Positions 53,856-64,000 of a stretch of DNA of 64,000 nt are shown here, piece after piece. Both the position numbers and the translations under genes were made by a program. Numbering within the stretch: the stretch's first letter is position 1; each line of letters starts with the position of its first letter. The notes under the pieces are model-generated. The model was not told the origin of the DNA and searched no databases. It worked only from the letters and a program-made list of their open reading frames with translations. The stretch is from Komagataeibacter xylinus NBRC 15237 (GTDB lineage Bacteria > Pseudomonadota > Alphaproteobacteria > Acetobacterales > Acetobacteraceae). Where the stretch lies: the NCBI RefSeq assembly GCF_001571345.1, contig NZ_BCTP01000010.1, positions 35,097 through 99,096 of the forward strand. Reading direction: 5' to 3'.

Positions 53856-54993
53856 CGTTCTCCTGCTGCGACCGGGCGCGGTGGGGGCGGCGTTCGGCCC
53901 CGGCACGCTGGTCGTATGCCTCCACTATACGCGCCACCAGCGGGTGGCGCACCACGTCACGCGATTCAAATCGCATCATGCCGATCCCGGGCAGGCCGTC
54001 GAGGGTATCGACCGCCTCCCGCAGGCCGGATGTCACGCCACGCGGCAGGTCAACCTGGCTCAGGTCGCCGGTAATGACCATGCGCGTGCCTTCACCCATG
54101 CGGGTGAGGAACATCTTCATCTGGGCGGGCGTGGTGTTCTGCGCCTCGTCCAGAATGACAAAACAGTGCGCCAGCGTGCGCCCGCGCATGAAGGCGAGCG
54201 GCGCCACCTCGATCTCGCCCGTGCCCATGCGCCGGATCACCTGATCGCCCGGCATCATGTCGTGCAGGGCGTCATACAGCGGGCGGAGGTAGGGGTCGAT
54301 CTTTTCCTTCAGGTCGCCAGGCAGGAAGCCCAGCCGCTCGCCCGCTTCCACCGCCGGGCGCGACAGCACGATGCGGTCAACCTGGCCCGCCTGCAGCATG
54401 GCCACGGCCTGGGCCACGGCAAGGTAGGTCTTGCCGGTGCCTGCGGGGCCGAGGCCAAACACCATTTCCTGCCGGGCCAGCATGGCCATGTATTCAGCCT
54501 GGCCAACCGAGCGCGGGGCCACGGGGCCGCGCCGGGTCATGATGGTGGGCAGGTCGGCCAGCGTCGGGCCTGCCGGTGCCGTGGCGGTACGGGTGTCGGG
54601 CATGGGGGGCACTCCTCCCGTGGCGTGGCGTGGCGCGGGTGCGGAAAAGGCATGGGCGGCCAGGCGGATGGCGGTATCGACGGTGGCGGTATCGACTGCC
54701 TGCCCGGCTGTTGCGCGGCGGTAGAGTTCGGTCAGCGTGGCCTGTGTCAGTTCCACCCGCTGGGCCGCACCCGTAATGGCGATGCGGTTGCCCCGGCAGG
54801 CCAGCCGGACATCAAATCCACGTTCAAGATGCAGCAGGTGGCGGTCATGGTCGCCCACAAGCTGTGCCAGCAGCACGTTATCTTCAAACTGCATGGTCAC
54901 GGTGCGGTCATTGGCCGCGGCCGTGCCACCGGGGGTACGCCGCCCGCCGCTGCGACGGGGGGCGTGGAGCGTGGATTGTGTCTGTTCTCTCAA
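53839..54993 (-). CDS. phoH: PhoH-family ATPase
   Basis: 384 residues. Walker A '[11 protein letters not shown]' (about residue 180) and Walker B '[16 protein letters not shown]', with 'FMRGRTL' and '[11 protein letters not shown]' as in PhoH/RecD-like RNA helicase folds. N-terminal region (to ~130) contains a KH-like segment. It links phosphate or RNA metabolism with YbeY. ATGA overlap with miaB upstream. The usual alphaproteobacterial order. Confidence 0.92.
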   Translation of the reverse strand: MREQTQSTLHAPRRSGGRRTPGGTAAANDRTVTMQFEDNVLLAQLVGDHDRHLLHLERGFDVRLACRGNRIAITGAAQRVELTQATLTELYRRATAGQAVDTATVDTAIRLAAHAFSAPAPRHATGGVPPMPDTRTATAPAGPTLADLPTIMTRRGPVAPRSVGQAEYMAMLARQEMVFGLGPAGTGKTYLAVAQAVAMLQAGQVDRIVLSRPAVEAGERLGFLPGDLKEKIDPYLRPLYDALHDMMPGDQVIRRMGTGEIEVAPLAFMRGRTLAHCFVILDEAQNTTPAQMKMFLTRMGEGTRMVITGDLSQVDLPRGVTSGLREAVDTLDGLPGIGMMRFESRDVVRHPLVARIVEAYDQRAGAERRPHRARSQQENDETSK

Positions 54994-56396
54994 GCCCTGT
55001 CTGTCTCCTCTGTCAGGACACCACCAAGCGAGTTGGTGTACCTGTGGCGGATATCCACATTGGCGATCTGGCCGATCAGGCTGTCCGGGCCTTCAACGCT
55101 CACGGCCTGCAGCCATGGGCTCTTGCCCGAAACCTGACCGGGCTTGCGCCCCCGCCCCGTAAAGAGCACGGGCGCCACCTGGCCTATGGTTGCATCATTG
55201 AATGCATCCTGCTGCACGCGCAGCATGGCCTGGAGTTCCTGCAGGCGGGCATCCTTCACGTCCTCGGGCACATGCATGCCCGCGCCTGCCGCGGGCGTGC
55301 CGGGGCGGGAGGAATACTTGAAGGAATAAGCCTGCGCGAAGCCGATCTCGTCAATCAGGCGCATCGTGTCGGCAAAATCGGCATCCGTCTCGCCGGGATG
55401 GCCCACGATGAAATCAGATGACAGGGCAAGGTCGGGCCGCGCCTCGCGCAGGCGGGCCACAAGCGTGCGGTAGTCATCGGCGGTGTGGCCCCGGTTCATG
55501 GCCGCGAGCACCCGGTCGGAGCCGGACTGCACCGGCAGGTGCAAAAACGGCATGAGCTGCGGCAGGTCGCGATGGGCTGCGACCAGGTCATCTTCCATGT
55601 CGCGCGGGTGCGACGTGGTGTAGCGGATGCGCTCGATGCCCAGCTCACCGGCCAGCACGCGGGCGAGGCGGGCGAGCCCCCAGGTGCGGCCATCCGGGCC
55701 TTCACCATGATAGGCATTCACGTTCTGGCCCAGAAGCGTGATTTCGCGCACGCCGCCTGCCACGAGCCTGCGGGCCTCATCGATCACGGCCTGCGCGGGC
55801 CGGCTGCTTTCCGCCCCGCGCGTGTAGGGCACGACGCAAAAGGAGCAGAATTTGTCACACCCTTCCTGAATGGTGAGGAAGGCGGAACCACCCGCGGGGG
55901 CCGCGCGGTCAGCGGGCAGGAAGTCGAATTTCTGCTCGACGGGGAAGTCGGTCTCGATCACGGCTCCCGCCGCGCGCGCGGCGCGGGCCACCATCTCGGG
56001 CAGGCGGTGATAGGTCTGGGGGCCGAGCACGATATCGACATAGGGCGCGCGGGCCAGGATTTCCTTGCCCTCCGCCTGGGCCACGCAGCCTGCTACCGCA
56101 AGCACGGTGGCCGCACCCTGTTCGGCGCGCGCCTCCTTGACCTTGCGCAGGCGACCGAGTTCGGAGAACACCTTCTCGGCCGCGCGGTCGCGGATGTGGC
56201 AGGTGTTGAGAATGATCATGTCAGCCGCATCCGGCGTGCTCACGGCCCGGTAGCCGAGCGGGCGCAGCACATCGGACATCCGCTCGCTGTCATACACGTT
56301 CATCTGGCAGCCCCATGTTATGACATGAAGCCCCCTGGTGGATGACGTGCTGGCTTGTGGCGTGGCCACGCCGGGGCGGGGAGACAGGCTGTTCAC
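54990..56396 (-). CDS. miaB: tRNA-2-methylthio-N6-dimethylallyladenosine synthase
   Basis: 468 residues from GTG 56396. Radical-SAM cluster '[16 protein letters not shown]' (CxxxCxxC), N-terminal methylthiotransferase domain with Cys ('[14 protein letters not shown]', 'NTCHIRD', 'GCVAQ') and a C-terminal TRAM domain ('[17 protein letters not shown]'). It adds a methylthio group to i6A37 of tRNAs reading U. Full length. Confidence 0.94.
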   Translation of the reverse strand: MNSLSPRPGVATPQASTSSTRGLHVITWGCQMNVYDSERMSDVLRPLGYRAVSTPDAADMIILNTCHIRDRAAEKVFSELGRLRKVKEARAEQGAATVLAVAGCVAQAEGKEILARAPYVDIVLGPQTYHRLPEMVARAARAAGAVIETDFPVEQKFDFLPADRAAPAGGSAFLTIQEGCDKFCSFCVVPYTRGAESSRPAQAVIDEARRLVAGGVREITLLGQNVNAYHGEGPDGRTWGLARLARVLAGELGIERIRYTTSHPRDMEDDLVAAHRDLPQLMPFLHLPVQSGSDRVLAAMNRGHTADDYRTLVARLREARPDLALSSDFIVGHPGETDADFADTMRLIDEIGFAQAYSFKYSSRPGTPAAGAGMHVPEDVKDARLQELQAMLRVQQDAFNDATIGQVAPVLFTGRGRKPGQVSGKSPWLQAVSVEGPDSLIGQIANVDIRHRYTNSLGGVLTEETDRA

Positions 56397-56802
56397 GGGT
56401 CAGGTATCCTCAGGCATCATGGCGGGCACGCGCCCGCGCAACGGGGGCAAGACATCGGGCCTTGCCTGCGCGCGGTCAAGAGGCTTGCCGCCGATAAAGC
56501 CGGGAACACATGGTCTGCCCATCAACGCTCCTGGTGCGAAGGGTGGGGTGTGCCGGACGCGGCCCCCTTGCCTGCTTCAGCCTGATCATGCCTGCCGGAA
56601 TCGGGGGTATGTCAAGTAAGGAACGCGGGCGCGGAGACAGTTTGCAACATCCCTGGCCCGTTTTGCCCTTCAATGCGACAAATTCGGAACTTATTAAGGG
56701 CAGGGCGTTAATATCGGTTTGATCATGCACGGCGGGAATGGCAGACAATACCCTGTGGGCAACTGACCGCATGAAAGCAGACAGCAACAGGGGCAGCACC
56801 GT
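56397..56802. other. Divergent promoter gap between miaB and tamA
   Basis: 406 bases with no supported gene. The right half is AT-richer around 56680-56720, where promoter elements are likely. A small frame ATG 56771 to the tamA start overlap is too short to call. Confidence 0.45.
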
Positions 56803-58758
56803 TTGACAGGATTGCGTCATCTCCGCCTGGCCGCCAGCGCCTGGCGCGGGGCCGGTTATGTCAGCCTGTTCGCGGTCATGACGGTTCTCCCGCCGGGGCT
56901 GCCCGTGGCATTCGCGGCTGACCCGCAGGACTACGCCACAACCATCCGCCCCACCGGCAATGCCGACCTTGATGCGGCGCTCAAGGCGTCTTCCGACCTG
57001 CTTTCCCTCCAGAAAACGCAGGCCGTCAGCCCCTTTGCCCTGACGGGGCGCATCCATAACGATTATTCCCGCCTGATCAGCGCGCTTGAAAGCTATGGCT
57101 ACTACGCGGGCAGCATCACCATCACCATAAGCGATGGCAGCCACAAGGCCGGCACGCCTGCCGATGGCGGGCAGGACGGGCGCGACCCCGACCTGCCGGA
57201 ATGGATGCAGGCGCTGCCCGCGGGCCACAAGGCGCAGGTGAGCATTGCTGCAGGCACCGGCCCGCTGTTTCGCATCGGCACGGTCACGCTCAACCCCGAC
57301 AAGGGGGACGCGCCCATCCACCTCAACCCCACCGAGGCCGCGGCCTTTGGCATGAAGCCGGGCGCGCCTGCGCAGGCCGAGGCCGTGCTGACGGCGGGGG
57401 CGGCACTCCAGACCGCCCTGACGGAGGAAGGCTACGCGCTGGCCCATGTCAGCACCCCGCAGGCCTGGCTGCGCCCTGCCACCCATACGCTCGACATCGC
57501 CTTTACGGTGCATCGCGGCCCGGTGGTGAACCTTGGCGCCTTCGCCTTTGGCGGGTTGCAGCGCACGCACCCGGCCTATATCGCGCGCAGGCTGACCATT
57601 GCGCCGGGCGAGCTGTACCAGCCCTCCCGCATCGAGCGTGCCCGGCAGGACATTGCCTCGACGGGGCTGTTTTCCGATGTGCAGGTCAATCATGGCGATA
57701 CGCTTGCCCCTGATGGCTCCATGCCGCTCAATTTCGGTTTTCATGAAGGCAAGCGGCACAGCGTGGGGGCCGAGGGCGGGTATTCAACCGATCTCGGTGG
57801 CCGTGCGGGCGTGACATGGACGCATAACAACCTGTTCGGCAACGCCGAGCGGCTGCGGCTCACCGCGCTCATCACCGGGCTTGGCGGCTCGGCGGAGCAG
57901 GGGCTGGGCTATGATTTCTATGCCGACCTGATGAAGCCCGATTTCGGCTCGCGCCAGCAGAACCTCAGCGCCCGCATCGAGGGTATCAAGCAGGAACTCT
58001 ATTCCTACCGCCAGACCGCGCTGCTTGCGCGCGTCGGCATCGTGCGCCACGTCAACCGGCACTGGAACGTGTCATTCGGCGGGCAGATCGAGCAGGAACA
58101 GATCGAGCAGATGCGCAACACCAGCAGCTACTTCATCCTCTCGGTGCCGCTCACGGCCAATTATGACGGCACGGGCGTGGACAACCCCATCACGCCTGCC
58201 ACCCATGGCGTGCGCGTGGGGGCCAGCATCACGCCCTCGGCTTCCTTGACCGATGGCACCTCGTTCTTCGCCATCATGCAGGCCACGGTCTCGACCTATT
58301 TCGACCTCAAGAACTTTGGCCTGAGCCGCCCCGGCCGCAGCGTGCTGGCGTTTCGTGGCACCATCGGCAATGTGGAAGGGGCCTCGACCTTCGCCATCCC
58401 GCCCGACCAGCGGCTTTATGCCGGTGGCTCGGCCACGGTGCGCGGCTTCCGCTACCAGGGCGTTGGCCCGCAATTTGCCAATACGCGCTACGCCATCGGC
58501 GGCACCTCGATGGATGCGGGGTCGTTTGAATACCGCCAGCGCATATTGCAGAAATTCGGCGCGGTGGGCTTTATCGATGCAGGCCAGGTCACGGCGGACC
58601 GCACACCCTTCCAGGGCACGGTGCGCGTGGGTGCCGGGGCCGGGGCGCGCTATTACACCCCCATCGGCCCCGTGCGGCTTGATGTGGCGGTGCCGCTCAA
58701 CCGCCCCGCCAAGGGCGACAAGTGGGAGCTGTACGTGGGTTTGGGGGAGACATTCTGA
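56803..58758 (+). CDS. tamA: TamA-type outer-membrane assembly protein
   Basis: 651 residues, start TTG 56803 with AGGGG upstream. Signal peptide (cleavage near 'VAFA|ADP', residue ~38). About three POTRA domains to residue ~310 ('GAFAFGGLQRTHPAYIARRL'), then a 16-strand BamA/TamA-type beta-barrel ending in Phe ('ELYVGLGETF'). 'GGSATVRGFRYQGVGP' is the conserved L6 VRGF/Y motif. With TamB it moves proteins or phospholipids to the outer membrane. Its stop overlaps the tamB start (TGATG). Confidence 0.92.
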   Translation: MTGLRHLRLAASAWRGAGYVSLFAVMTVLPPGLPVAFAADPQDYATTIRPTGNADLDAALKASSDLLSLQKTQAVSPFALTGRIHNDYSRLISALESYGYYAGSITITISDGSHKAGTPADGGQDGRDPDLPEWMQALPAGHKAQVSIAAGTGPLFRIGTVTLNPDKGDAPIHLNPTEAAAFGMKPGAPAQAEAVLTAGAALQTALTEEGYALAHVSTPQAWLRPATHTLDIAFTVHRGPVVNLGAFAFGGLQRTHPAYIARRLTIAPGELYQPSRIERARQDIASTGLFSDVQVNHGDTLAPDGSMPLNFGFHEGKRHSVGAEGGYSTDLGGRAGVTWTHNNLFGNAERLRLTALITGLGGSAEQGLGYDFYADLMKPDFGSRQQNLSARIEGIKQELYSYRQTALLARVGIVRHVNRHWNVSFGGQIEQEQIEQMRNTSSYFILSVPLTANYDGTGVDNPITPATHGVRVGASITPSASLTDGTSFFAIMQATVSTYFDLKNFGLSRPGRSVLAFRGTIGNVEGASTFAIPPDQRLYAGGSATVRGFRYQGVGPQFANTRYAIGGTSMDAGSFEYRQRILQKFGAVGFIDAGQVTADRTPFQGTVRVGAGAGARYYTPIGPVRLDVAVPLNRPAKGDKWELYVGLGETF

Positions 58759-61700
58759 TGCCGCAGGACACGCCATCCTCCCCCCCGCCGCGCACGGGGC
58801 GGCGCATCGCGCGCGCCTGCGCCCTGGCGCTGGGCATTCCCTTCGGGCTGGTGGCGGCAGCGCTGGCCATGGTGCTGGTGGCGGCCAATACCGGGGCGGG
58901 CCAGCGCGAGATCGAGCGCCGCCTGCCGGGGCTGACCGGCGGCAGCGTGCACCTGTCGGGGCTGGGCGGCCGCTTTCCCGATGCGCTGCGTGTGCAGCAT
59001 CTTGAACTTGATGACTACAAGGGCGCGTGGCTGTCGATCGACGGGCTCGCGCTTGACTGGTCGCCCCTGCGGCTGCTCACGCGGCGGGCGGTCATCAGCA
59101 ACCTGTCCATGGCGCGGCTCGCCATTCCGCGCCTGAGCGAGGATGACCCCGCTCACCCGCCCAAGCCTGAAAAACCCTCAAGCGGCAGCATCCACATGGG
59201 CGTGGATATCAGGGCGGTGCATGTGGCGCGGATTGACGTGGGGGCGGCCCTTGCGCAGGTTCCCGCCGCCTTCAGCCTGGGCGGCCATGCCAGCCTGGCC
59301 GATATCGCCCCGGTGCTCGACCATTTCTCGATCGCCACCCTGCCGCCCGCCGATATTGCGCTGAAGGTGGCGCGGCTTGATCATCCCGGTAGCCTTGATC
59401 TTGCAACGAAGCTGGGCAAGGCCGACGTGGCGCTGGACCTGCACGCCAGCGAAGGGACGGATGGCTTTCTCGCCACGCTCAGCCACATGCCTGCCCTGGC
59501 GCCGCTTGACCTCTCGCTGGGGCTGCATGGCCCGCGTGATAACACGCAACTCGCGCTGGCGCTGGCCACGGGCGGCATTCATGCCAGCGCGCATGGCCAG
59601 CTCGGGCTGCTCGACCACCATATGGCGCTGGAGGTCGCGGCCCATAGCGATGCGGTAACGGCAACTGGCGGCACGGGCTGGCAGGGTGCTGACCTTGCCG
59701 CCCATATGGGGGGCACGCTGGACCGACCCACGGGCAACGGCACGCTCGACATCGACCGCCTGGCCTATAACGACACCAGCTTTACAAACCTGCATCTGGT
59801 GGCCGATGGGCTGAGCGCCCCGGTTGCGGGCCAGCCGGAACATGCGGCGCTGCATGCCACCGTGACGGGGCTGCGCATTCCGGGCAGCCAGCCCATGCTG
59901 TTTGCCGCCGATCCGCTGAAACTTGATGTGCTGTGGCGGCCGGACGCGCCAAAGGGGCCGGTCACGCTGTCGCTGGCGCATCCGCTGGCGCAGGTGACCG
60001 GGCAGGCCACCACCACGCAGCCCATGACCGCCACCTTCCATGCCGACCTGCCCGACCTTGCCCCGCTGGCGGCGGCGGGCGGCACCAACCTGCATGGCCA
60101 TGCAGGCCTTGATGGCAGCGTGAACCTGCCCGCAAAAGGGCAGGACGGGCAGTTCGGCCTCGAAAGCCAGATCGTGCTTGATGGCGGCCTGCCGGTGGCT
60201 GTCGGGCTGGTGGGCGACAAGGGGCATGTCAGCGTTGCGGGCACCATGACACGGGGCGCGAAGGGGGGCAATACGATCCGCTTCACCACGTTGCAGGTAC
60301 AGGGCCGCGCCCTGCAACTCGATGCCACGCCGAGCCAGATCGTAACCGGCGCGCCGCTCAATGTGGATGCCACGGCGCATCTGGCCCTGTCGGACCTGCA
60401 TGTGCTGGCGCCCACGCTCAAGGGGCACATGCAGGCCGACCTGCATGCGGCGGGCCCGGTCAACGACCTCATGGCCAGCCTGAAAACCCAGGCCAGCATC
60501 GCGGCGAGCAACACGGCGGCGGGCGATGTGCAGGCCAGCGTGACCATGGCGCACCTGCCACAGGTCAGGCAGGGGGAGCTTTCCATATCCGGCACGGTGG
60601 ACCGGGCCCCCATACAGGTCAGCGCCCATCTTGACAGCAATGCCGATAACAGCCGCCACCTGCAGATTGCCCAACTGGGCTGGAAGAGCCTTGGCGGCAC
60701 GGCTGACATGACGCTGCCCGATGGCCACAAGGTGCCAACCGGCATGCTTGATGTGCACATGACCCGCCTGGCCGACCTGCATGACCTGACCGGGCAGGAC
60801 ATCAGCGGCCATGTCGCGGCCACCGTGCACACCACCAGCGCCACGGCCACGGTGCCTGCGGCGCTGGCGGTGAATGTGGATGGCGCGCTCAATGCCGCCA
60901 TCGCGCGCATCGACCGGCTGGTGCTCAGGGGCCATGTGCTCGACCCCACGGGTGATGCCCCCACGACCGATCTCGACCTTGTGGTGGATAACGCCCATTT
61001 CCGCGATATGGGGGGGCGGGCGCATGTTACGGCAAAGGGGCCGCTTGCGGGGCTGGATGTCAACGCCCAGTCCACGCTCGATACGTCCTGGACCGGCCCC
61101 GCCACGCTGGACACGGCACTGATGGTCAATATCAGCGGGCAATCGGTGAGCGTGCGCCGCCTTGTGGCGCAGGCGCGCGGCGAGCAGATGCGCCTCGATG
61201 GGCCGGTCAGCGTGGGGTATGGCAAGGAGATCGCGCTCGACCACCTGCGCTTGAGCCTGACGCCGCCGCGCGGGCAGGCGGGCAGCATCGAGGCCAGCGG
61301 CAAGGTCAGCCCGGCGCTTGACCTGCATGTGGCGATCAACCGCCTCTCGCCCGACCTGCTGGCCCCTTTCGTGCCCGCGCTGCACGCGCAGGGCCTGCTC
61401 TCGGCCGAGGCCCGGCTGACCGGCACGCCCGCCAGCCCCACGGGCAAGGTCAGCCTGCATGGCACGGACCTCAAATACCATACCGATTACACATCCTCGC
61501 TCGCACTTGCCTCGATCGAGGCCACGGCCAACCTCAATGCGGGGGTTGCGCGGGTGGATGCGCAGGTCGAGGCGGGGCCGCAGATCAATCTGGGCCTGCA
61601 TGGCACGGCGCCGGTCAACAGGGCCGGGCAGATCACCCTGCAGGCCGATGGCAAGATCGACCTTGCGGTGGCCAATGCCTATCTGGGCGCGCAGGGCATG

Positions 61701-62960
61701 CAGGCAGGGGGCAACCTGCAGGTGGCGCTGGGCGTGCGCGGCACCCCGGCCCAGCCCCGGCTCAATGGCACGCTCAGCCTGAGCAATGGCCTGTTCCATG
61801 ACTTTGGCGAGGGCATACAGCTTTCAGCCATGCAGGGCACGGTCAACGCGGTGGGTGACAGGCTGGTCATCGCAACGCTCACCGCGCAGGCGGGCAAGGG
61901 CAGCCTTGCGGCCTCGGGCAGTTATGGCGTGCTCCAGCCCGGCCAGCCGATTGACCTGCGCATCCATGCCGATAACGCCCGCCCGCTGGCCAGCGACCTG
62001 ATTACCGCAACACTCAATGGCGACCTTGACGTAAAGGGCCAGCTTTCCAGCCGGATCGATGCCACCGGCAACCTCACGCTCAAGCGGGTGGACATCAACA
62101 TTCCCGATTCCCTGCCCACCTCGGTCGCGCATCTGGATGTGATCCGGCCCGAGGATGAGAAAAACCATGAAAAAATCGTCAAATCCACCCCTATGGTGAT
62201 CGGACTGGGGCTGGATGTGACCTCGCCGGGGCAGTTCTATGTGCGCGGGCATGGCCTGAACACCGAAATGCACGGCCATATCCACGCAGGTGGCACCGCA
62301 ACCGCGCCGGTGATGACGGGGGCCTTCTCGCTGGTGAAGGGCGGGTTCTCGCTCGGTGGCATCTCGCTCGATTTCAGCAAGGGGCAGGTGGGGTTCAATG
62401 GCGTGGGGGTGACGCATGCCATCGACCCGACGCTGGATTTCGTGGCCGAGCGCAGCACCAATGATGGCACGGCCCGGCTGAACGTGGGCGGCTATGCCAG
62501 CGCGCCCAAGATCACGTTCTCGTCCTCGCCGCCGCTCTCGCAGGACCAGATCCTGGCCATCCTGCTGTTCGGCACCGATACACAGTCGCTCTCGCCCACG
62601 CAGATGGCCTCCATCGCCGCGGCCGTGGCCAGCATCAGCGGCGGGTCCGCCTTTGACCCGCTGGGCATGGTGCGCAAGACGCTGCATCTGGACCGGTTGC
62701 AGATGAGCAGCTCCTCCAACGGCTCGGGCGGCAACGATACCGGGGCTATCGAGGCGGGCAAATATGTCATGCGCGGGGTGTATGTGGGGGCCAAGCAGGC
62801 AACGTCGGGCTCAGGCACGCAGGCGCAGGTGCAGGTTGACCTGACCAAGCGGCTCAAGATCAACACCACCGTGGGCACGGGCGGCAACGTGACCGGCTTC
62901 ACCACGCCGGAAAATGATCCGGGCAGCAGCATTGGCCTGCTTTACCAGTTCAAATACTGA
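58758..62960 (+). CDS. tamB: Translocation and assembly module protein TamB
   Basis: 1400 residues. One N-terminal membrane helix (about residues 24-46, 'ALALGIPFGLVAAALAMVLV'), a long run of beta-helix/AsmA-like repeats (residues ~60-1050, rich in short 'GTLSL..G' strands) and the C-terminal TamB domain (~1080-1400, 'GFSLGGISLDFSKGQVGFNG', ending 'SIGLLYQFKY'). It spans the periplasm as a lipid or substrate conduit. Coupled to tamA by TGATG. Length is normal for the family. Confidence 0.93.
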   Translation: MPQDTPSSPPPRTGRRIARACALALGIPFGLVAAALAMVLVAANTGAGQREIERRLPGLTGGSVHLSGLGGRFPDALRVQHLELDDYKGAWLSIDGLALDWSPLRLLTRRAVISNLSMARLAIPRLSEDDPAHPPKPEKPSSGSIHMGVDIRAVHVARIDVGAALAQVPAAFSLGGHASLADIAPVLDHFSIATLPPADIALKVARLDHPGSLDLATKLGKADVALDLHASEGTDGFLATLSHMPALAPLDLSLGLHGPRDNTQLALALATGGIHASAHGQLGLLDHHMALEVAAHSDAVTATGGTGWQGADLAAHMGGTLDRPTGNGTLDIDRLAYNDTSFTNLHLVADGLSAPVAGQPEHAALHATVTGLRIPGSQPMLFAADPLKLDVLWRPDAPKGPVTLSLAHPLAQVTGQATTTQPMTATFHADLPDLAPLAAAGGTNLHGHAGLDGSVNLPAKGQDGQFGLESQIVLDGGLPVAVGLVGDKGHVSVAGTMTRGAKGGNTIRFTTLQVQGRALQLDATPSQIVTGAPLNVDATAHLALSDLHVLAPTLKGHMQADLHAAGPVNDLMASLKTQASIAASNTAAGDVQASVTMAHLPQVRQGELSISGTVDRAPIQVSAHLDSNADNSRHLQIAQLGWKSLGGTADMTLPDGHKVPTGMLDVHMTRLADLHDLTGQDISGHVAATVHTTSATATVPAALAVNVDGALNAAIARIDRLVLRGHVLDPTGDAPTTDLDLVVDNAHFRDMGGRAHVTAKGPLAGLDVNAQSTLDTSWTGPATLDTALMVNISGQSVSVRRLVAQARGEQMRLDGPVSVGYGKEIALDHLRLSLTPPRGQAGSIEASGKVSPALDLHVAINRLSPDLLAPFVPALHAQGLLSAEARLTGTPASPTGKVSLHGTDLKYHTDYTSSLALASIEATANLNAGVARVDAQVEAGPQINLGLHGTAPVNRAGQITLQADGKIDLAVANAYLGAQGMQAGGNLQVALGVRGTPAQPRLNGTLSLSNGLFHDFGEGIQLSAMQGTVNAVGDRLVIATLTAQAGKGSLAASGSYGVLQPGQPIDLRIHADNARPLASDLITATLNGDLDVKGQLSSRIDATGNLTLKRVDINIPDSLPTSVAHLDVIRPEDEKNHEKIVKSTPMVIGLGLDVTSPGQFYVRGHGLNTEMHGHIHAGGTATAPVMTGAFSLVKGGFSLGGISLDFSKGQVGFNGVGVTHAIDPTLDFVAERSTNDGTARLNVGGYASAPKITFSSSPPLSQDQILAILLFGTDTQSLSPTQMASIAAAVASISGGSAFDPLGMVRKTLHLDRLQMSSSSNGSGGNDTGAIEAGKYVMRGVYVGAKQATSGSGTQAQVQVDLTKRLKINTTVGTGGNVTGFTTPENDPGSSIGLLYQFKY

Positions 62961-62964
62961 AACG

Positions 62965-63285
62965 TCAGATCAGGGCCGGGCCGGTGTAGCAACCTGATGC
63001 CGCCCCGGCACGCAACCGCTCCAGCCTTGCCCTGTTGAAACGCTTGCGGCGGGCCTTGCGCTGGTGCCTGTGTGCGAGCAGGGTCTGCTCCGCCTGTCGG
63101 GGCGTGGGCAGGGGGCGTGTCTCATCAACGCTGGAATAGGCCCCGCATGTGGGGTCCGGGCAGAAGCAGGTAATGAGGTGGGTGTGGTACCGCACGGGCC
63201 CCTGCCGTTTGCGGATGGCGTTCATGCGGTCAAGGTTGCGGCGCGTATCGATGATTGCATCGCGGCTGAAGAATTTTCCGGCCAT
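62965..63285 (-). CDS. Basic hypothetical protein with paired cysteines
   Basis: About 106 residues from ATG 63285. Arg- and Lys-rich, with 'ITCFCPDPTCGAYSS' (three Cys, possible metal site) in the middle and a strongly basic helix at the C-terminus. Family not recognised. It converges on tamB with a 4-base gap. Confidence 0.55.
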   Translation of the reverse strand: MAGKFFSRDAIIDTRRNLDRMNAIRKRQGPVRYHTHLITCFCPDPTCGAYSSVDETRPLPTPRQAEQTLLAHRHQRKARRKRFNRARLERLRAGAASGCYTGPALI

Positions 63286-63347
63286 TGCCACTCCTGCCTT
63301 GCGTAACAACCGGCGCAGCCTGGGGTTGTGTGGCGCCCTATAGCAAA

Positions 63348-63371
63348 ACCGCTGGCACGAGGGCCAGCGGT
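63348..63371 (-). terminator. Intrinsic terminator of carD
   Basis: ACCGCTGGC, six bases, GCCAGCGGT: a 9-bp stem followed on the minus strand by TTTTG. It lies 30 bases beyond the carD stop. Confidence 0.7.
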
Positions 63372-63402
63372 GTCTTGTTGGTGGGGGTGATGGGGCGGCG
63401 GA

Positions 63403-63999
63403 TCAGGCCGCCTTCATCACCTCGGTCAGGTTTTCCAGCACTTCGGTCGGCTCCTTGCCTTCGAGCACGGCCACCTCGGCCACGAAGCGTTCCTGTGCGG
63501 CCTCGAACAGCTTGCGCTCGCTGAAGCTGCCATCAAGGCTGTCGACATTGCGGCGCAGGTCGCGCAGTACTTCGGCAATCTGCACCAGGTCGCCGGAGTT
63601 GATCTTTTCCTGATAGGCCACCGCGCGGCGGGCCCACATGCCACGGCTGACATGGGGCTTGCCCTTGATGATGGCCATCGCCTTGTCCACGATCTCGCGC
63701 GAGACAATCTTGCGCAGGCCCGACTTGTGCGCCTTTGACAGCGGGATGCGCAGCGTCATCTGGTTGCCGGGGAACGAGATCTGGATCATCTCCAGCTTCG
63801 TGCCCGCGATCTCATCGACACCGATCCGGTCAACGCGGCCCACGCCATGCGCGGCATAGACGATGGCATCGCCCTCGCGGAACGGATCTTCATCTTTTAC
63901 AGCCGTGCTGGACTTGGCCTCGGCTGCCGTGGTCGCGGCGGCGGTCCGCGCCATGGCATCGGTCACAGTGCCCTTCTGGGTGGTTCTGAACATGCTCAT
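63403..63999 (-). CDS. carD: CarD-family transcription regulator
   Basis: 198 residues; ATG 63999 lies at the window edge, with ATG 63993 also possible. N-terminal ~40 residues are Ala/Thr-rich, then a CarD/TRCF RNA-polymerase-interacting domain ('GDAIVYAAHGVGRVDRIG', residues ~42-59) and a helical DNA-binding domain ('RRAVAYQEKINSGDLVQIAE'). CarD stabilises open promoter complexes, notably at rRNA promoters. Upstream control lies outside the window. Confidence 0.92.
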   Translation of the reverse strand: MSMFRTTQKGTVTDAMARTAAATTAAEAKSSTAVKDEDPFREGDAIVYAAHGVGRVDRIGVDEIAGTKLEMIQISFPGNQMTLRIPLSKAHKSGLRKIVSREIVDKAMAIIKGKPHVSRGMWARRAVAYQEKINSGDLVQIAEVLRDLRRNVDSLDGSFSERKLFEAAQERFVAEVAVLEGKEPTEVLENLTEVMKAA

Positions 64000-64000
64000 C

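Overview
The window is high-GC alphaproteobacterial DNA, most likely from an acetic acid bacterium of the family Acetobacteraceae (Komagataeibacter/Gluconacetobacter type). The main support is a full-length AarC-type succinyl-CoA:acetate CoA-transferase close to a citrate synthase, the two marker enzymes of the acetic-acid-resistant citric acid cycle. Typical alphaproteobacterial gene orders (miaB-phoH-ybeY-corC, tmk-holB-metG-tatD, tamA-tamB) and a chromosomal CarD agree. Species-level assignment is inference.

Positions 1-9241 are the right part of an integrated prophage or phage-like island. Its left end lies outside the window. A leftward early operon of small helix-turn-helix and unknown proteins runs into a DnaB-like helicase that is cut by the window edge. 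A Cro/CI-like divergent pair sits at 3.8-4.4 kb around a perfect palindrome. AT-rich cargo-like genes follow (3.0-5.6 kb), then a tight rightward string of small overlapping genes ends with an AlpA-like HTH protein and a tyrosine integrase that abuts the 3' end of a tRNA-Met gene, the probable attachment site.

From 9.2 kb onward the DNA is chromosomal. 9.5-16 kb carries envelope genes: an MscS channel, a UppP-like phosphatase, an MCE protein, an aminotransferase and a two-gene DedA plus ATP-grasp operon. 16-23 kb holds a lytic transglycosylase, a D,D-carboxypeptidase and the tightly coupled tmk-holB-metG-tatD-MBL run. 23-30 kb has guaB, an RNA methyltransferase, a cation antiporter, a YkuD protein and an OmpR-type regulator. 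30-35 kb has exonuclease III, uvrC, pgsA, a lipoprotein and the two molybdopterin synthase subunits. 35-41 kb has an nrdA with tandem NrdR-like boxes, an RNA/protein methyltransferase, a polyprenyl diphosphate synthase, murI and pyrE. 41-47 kb has a small protein behind a Fur-like box, citrate synthase, a SixA-like phosphatase, chorismate mutase, a metallophosphatase and aarC. 47-56 kb is a leftward series: miaB-phoH-ybeY-corC, then dsbA-like and smc. 56-63 kb holds tamA-tamB, and carD closes the window.

Three cross-cutting signals stand out. A dispersed intergenic double-hairpin repeat occurs six times, five of them between convergent genes. Several regulatory palindromes can be read directly (prophage operators, NrdR boxes, a Fur box). 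A short upstream reading frame with its own ribosome binding site lies in the aarC leader. The best candidates for undescribed biology are the prophage cargo with its shared-operator control, the DedA/ATP-grasp pair, and the repeat family.
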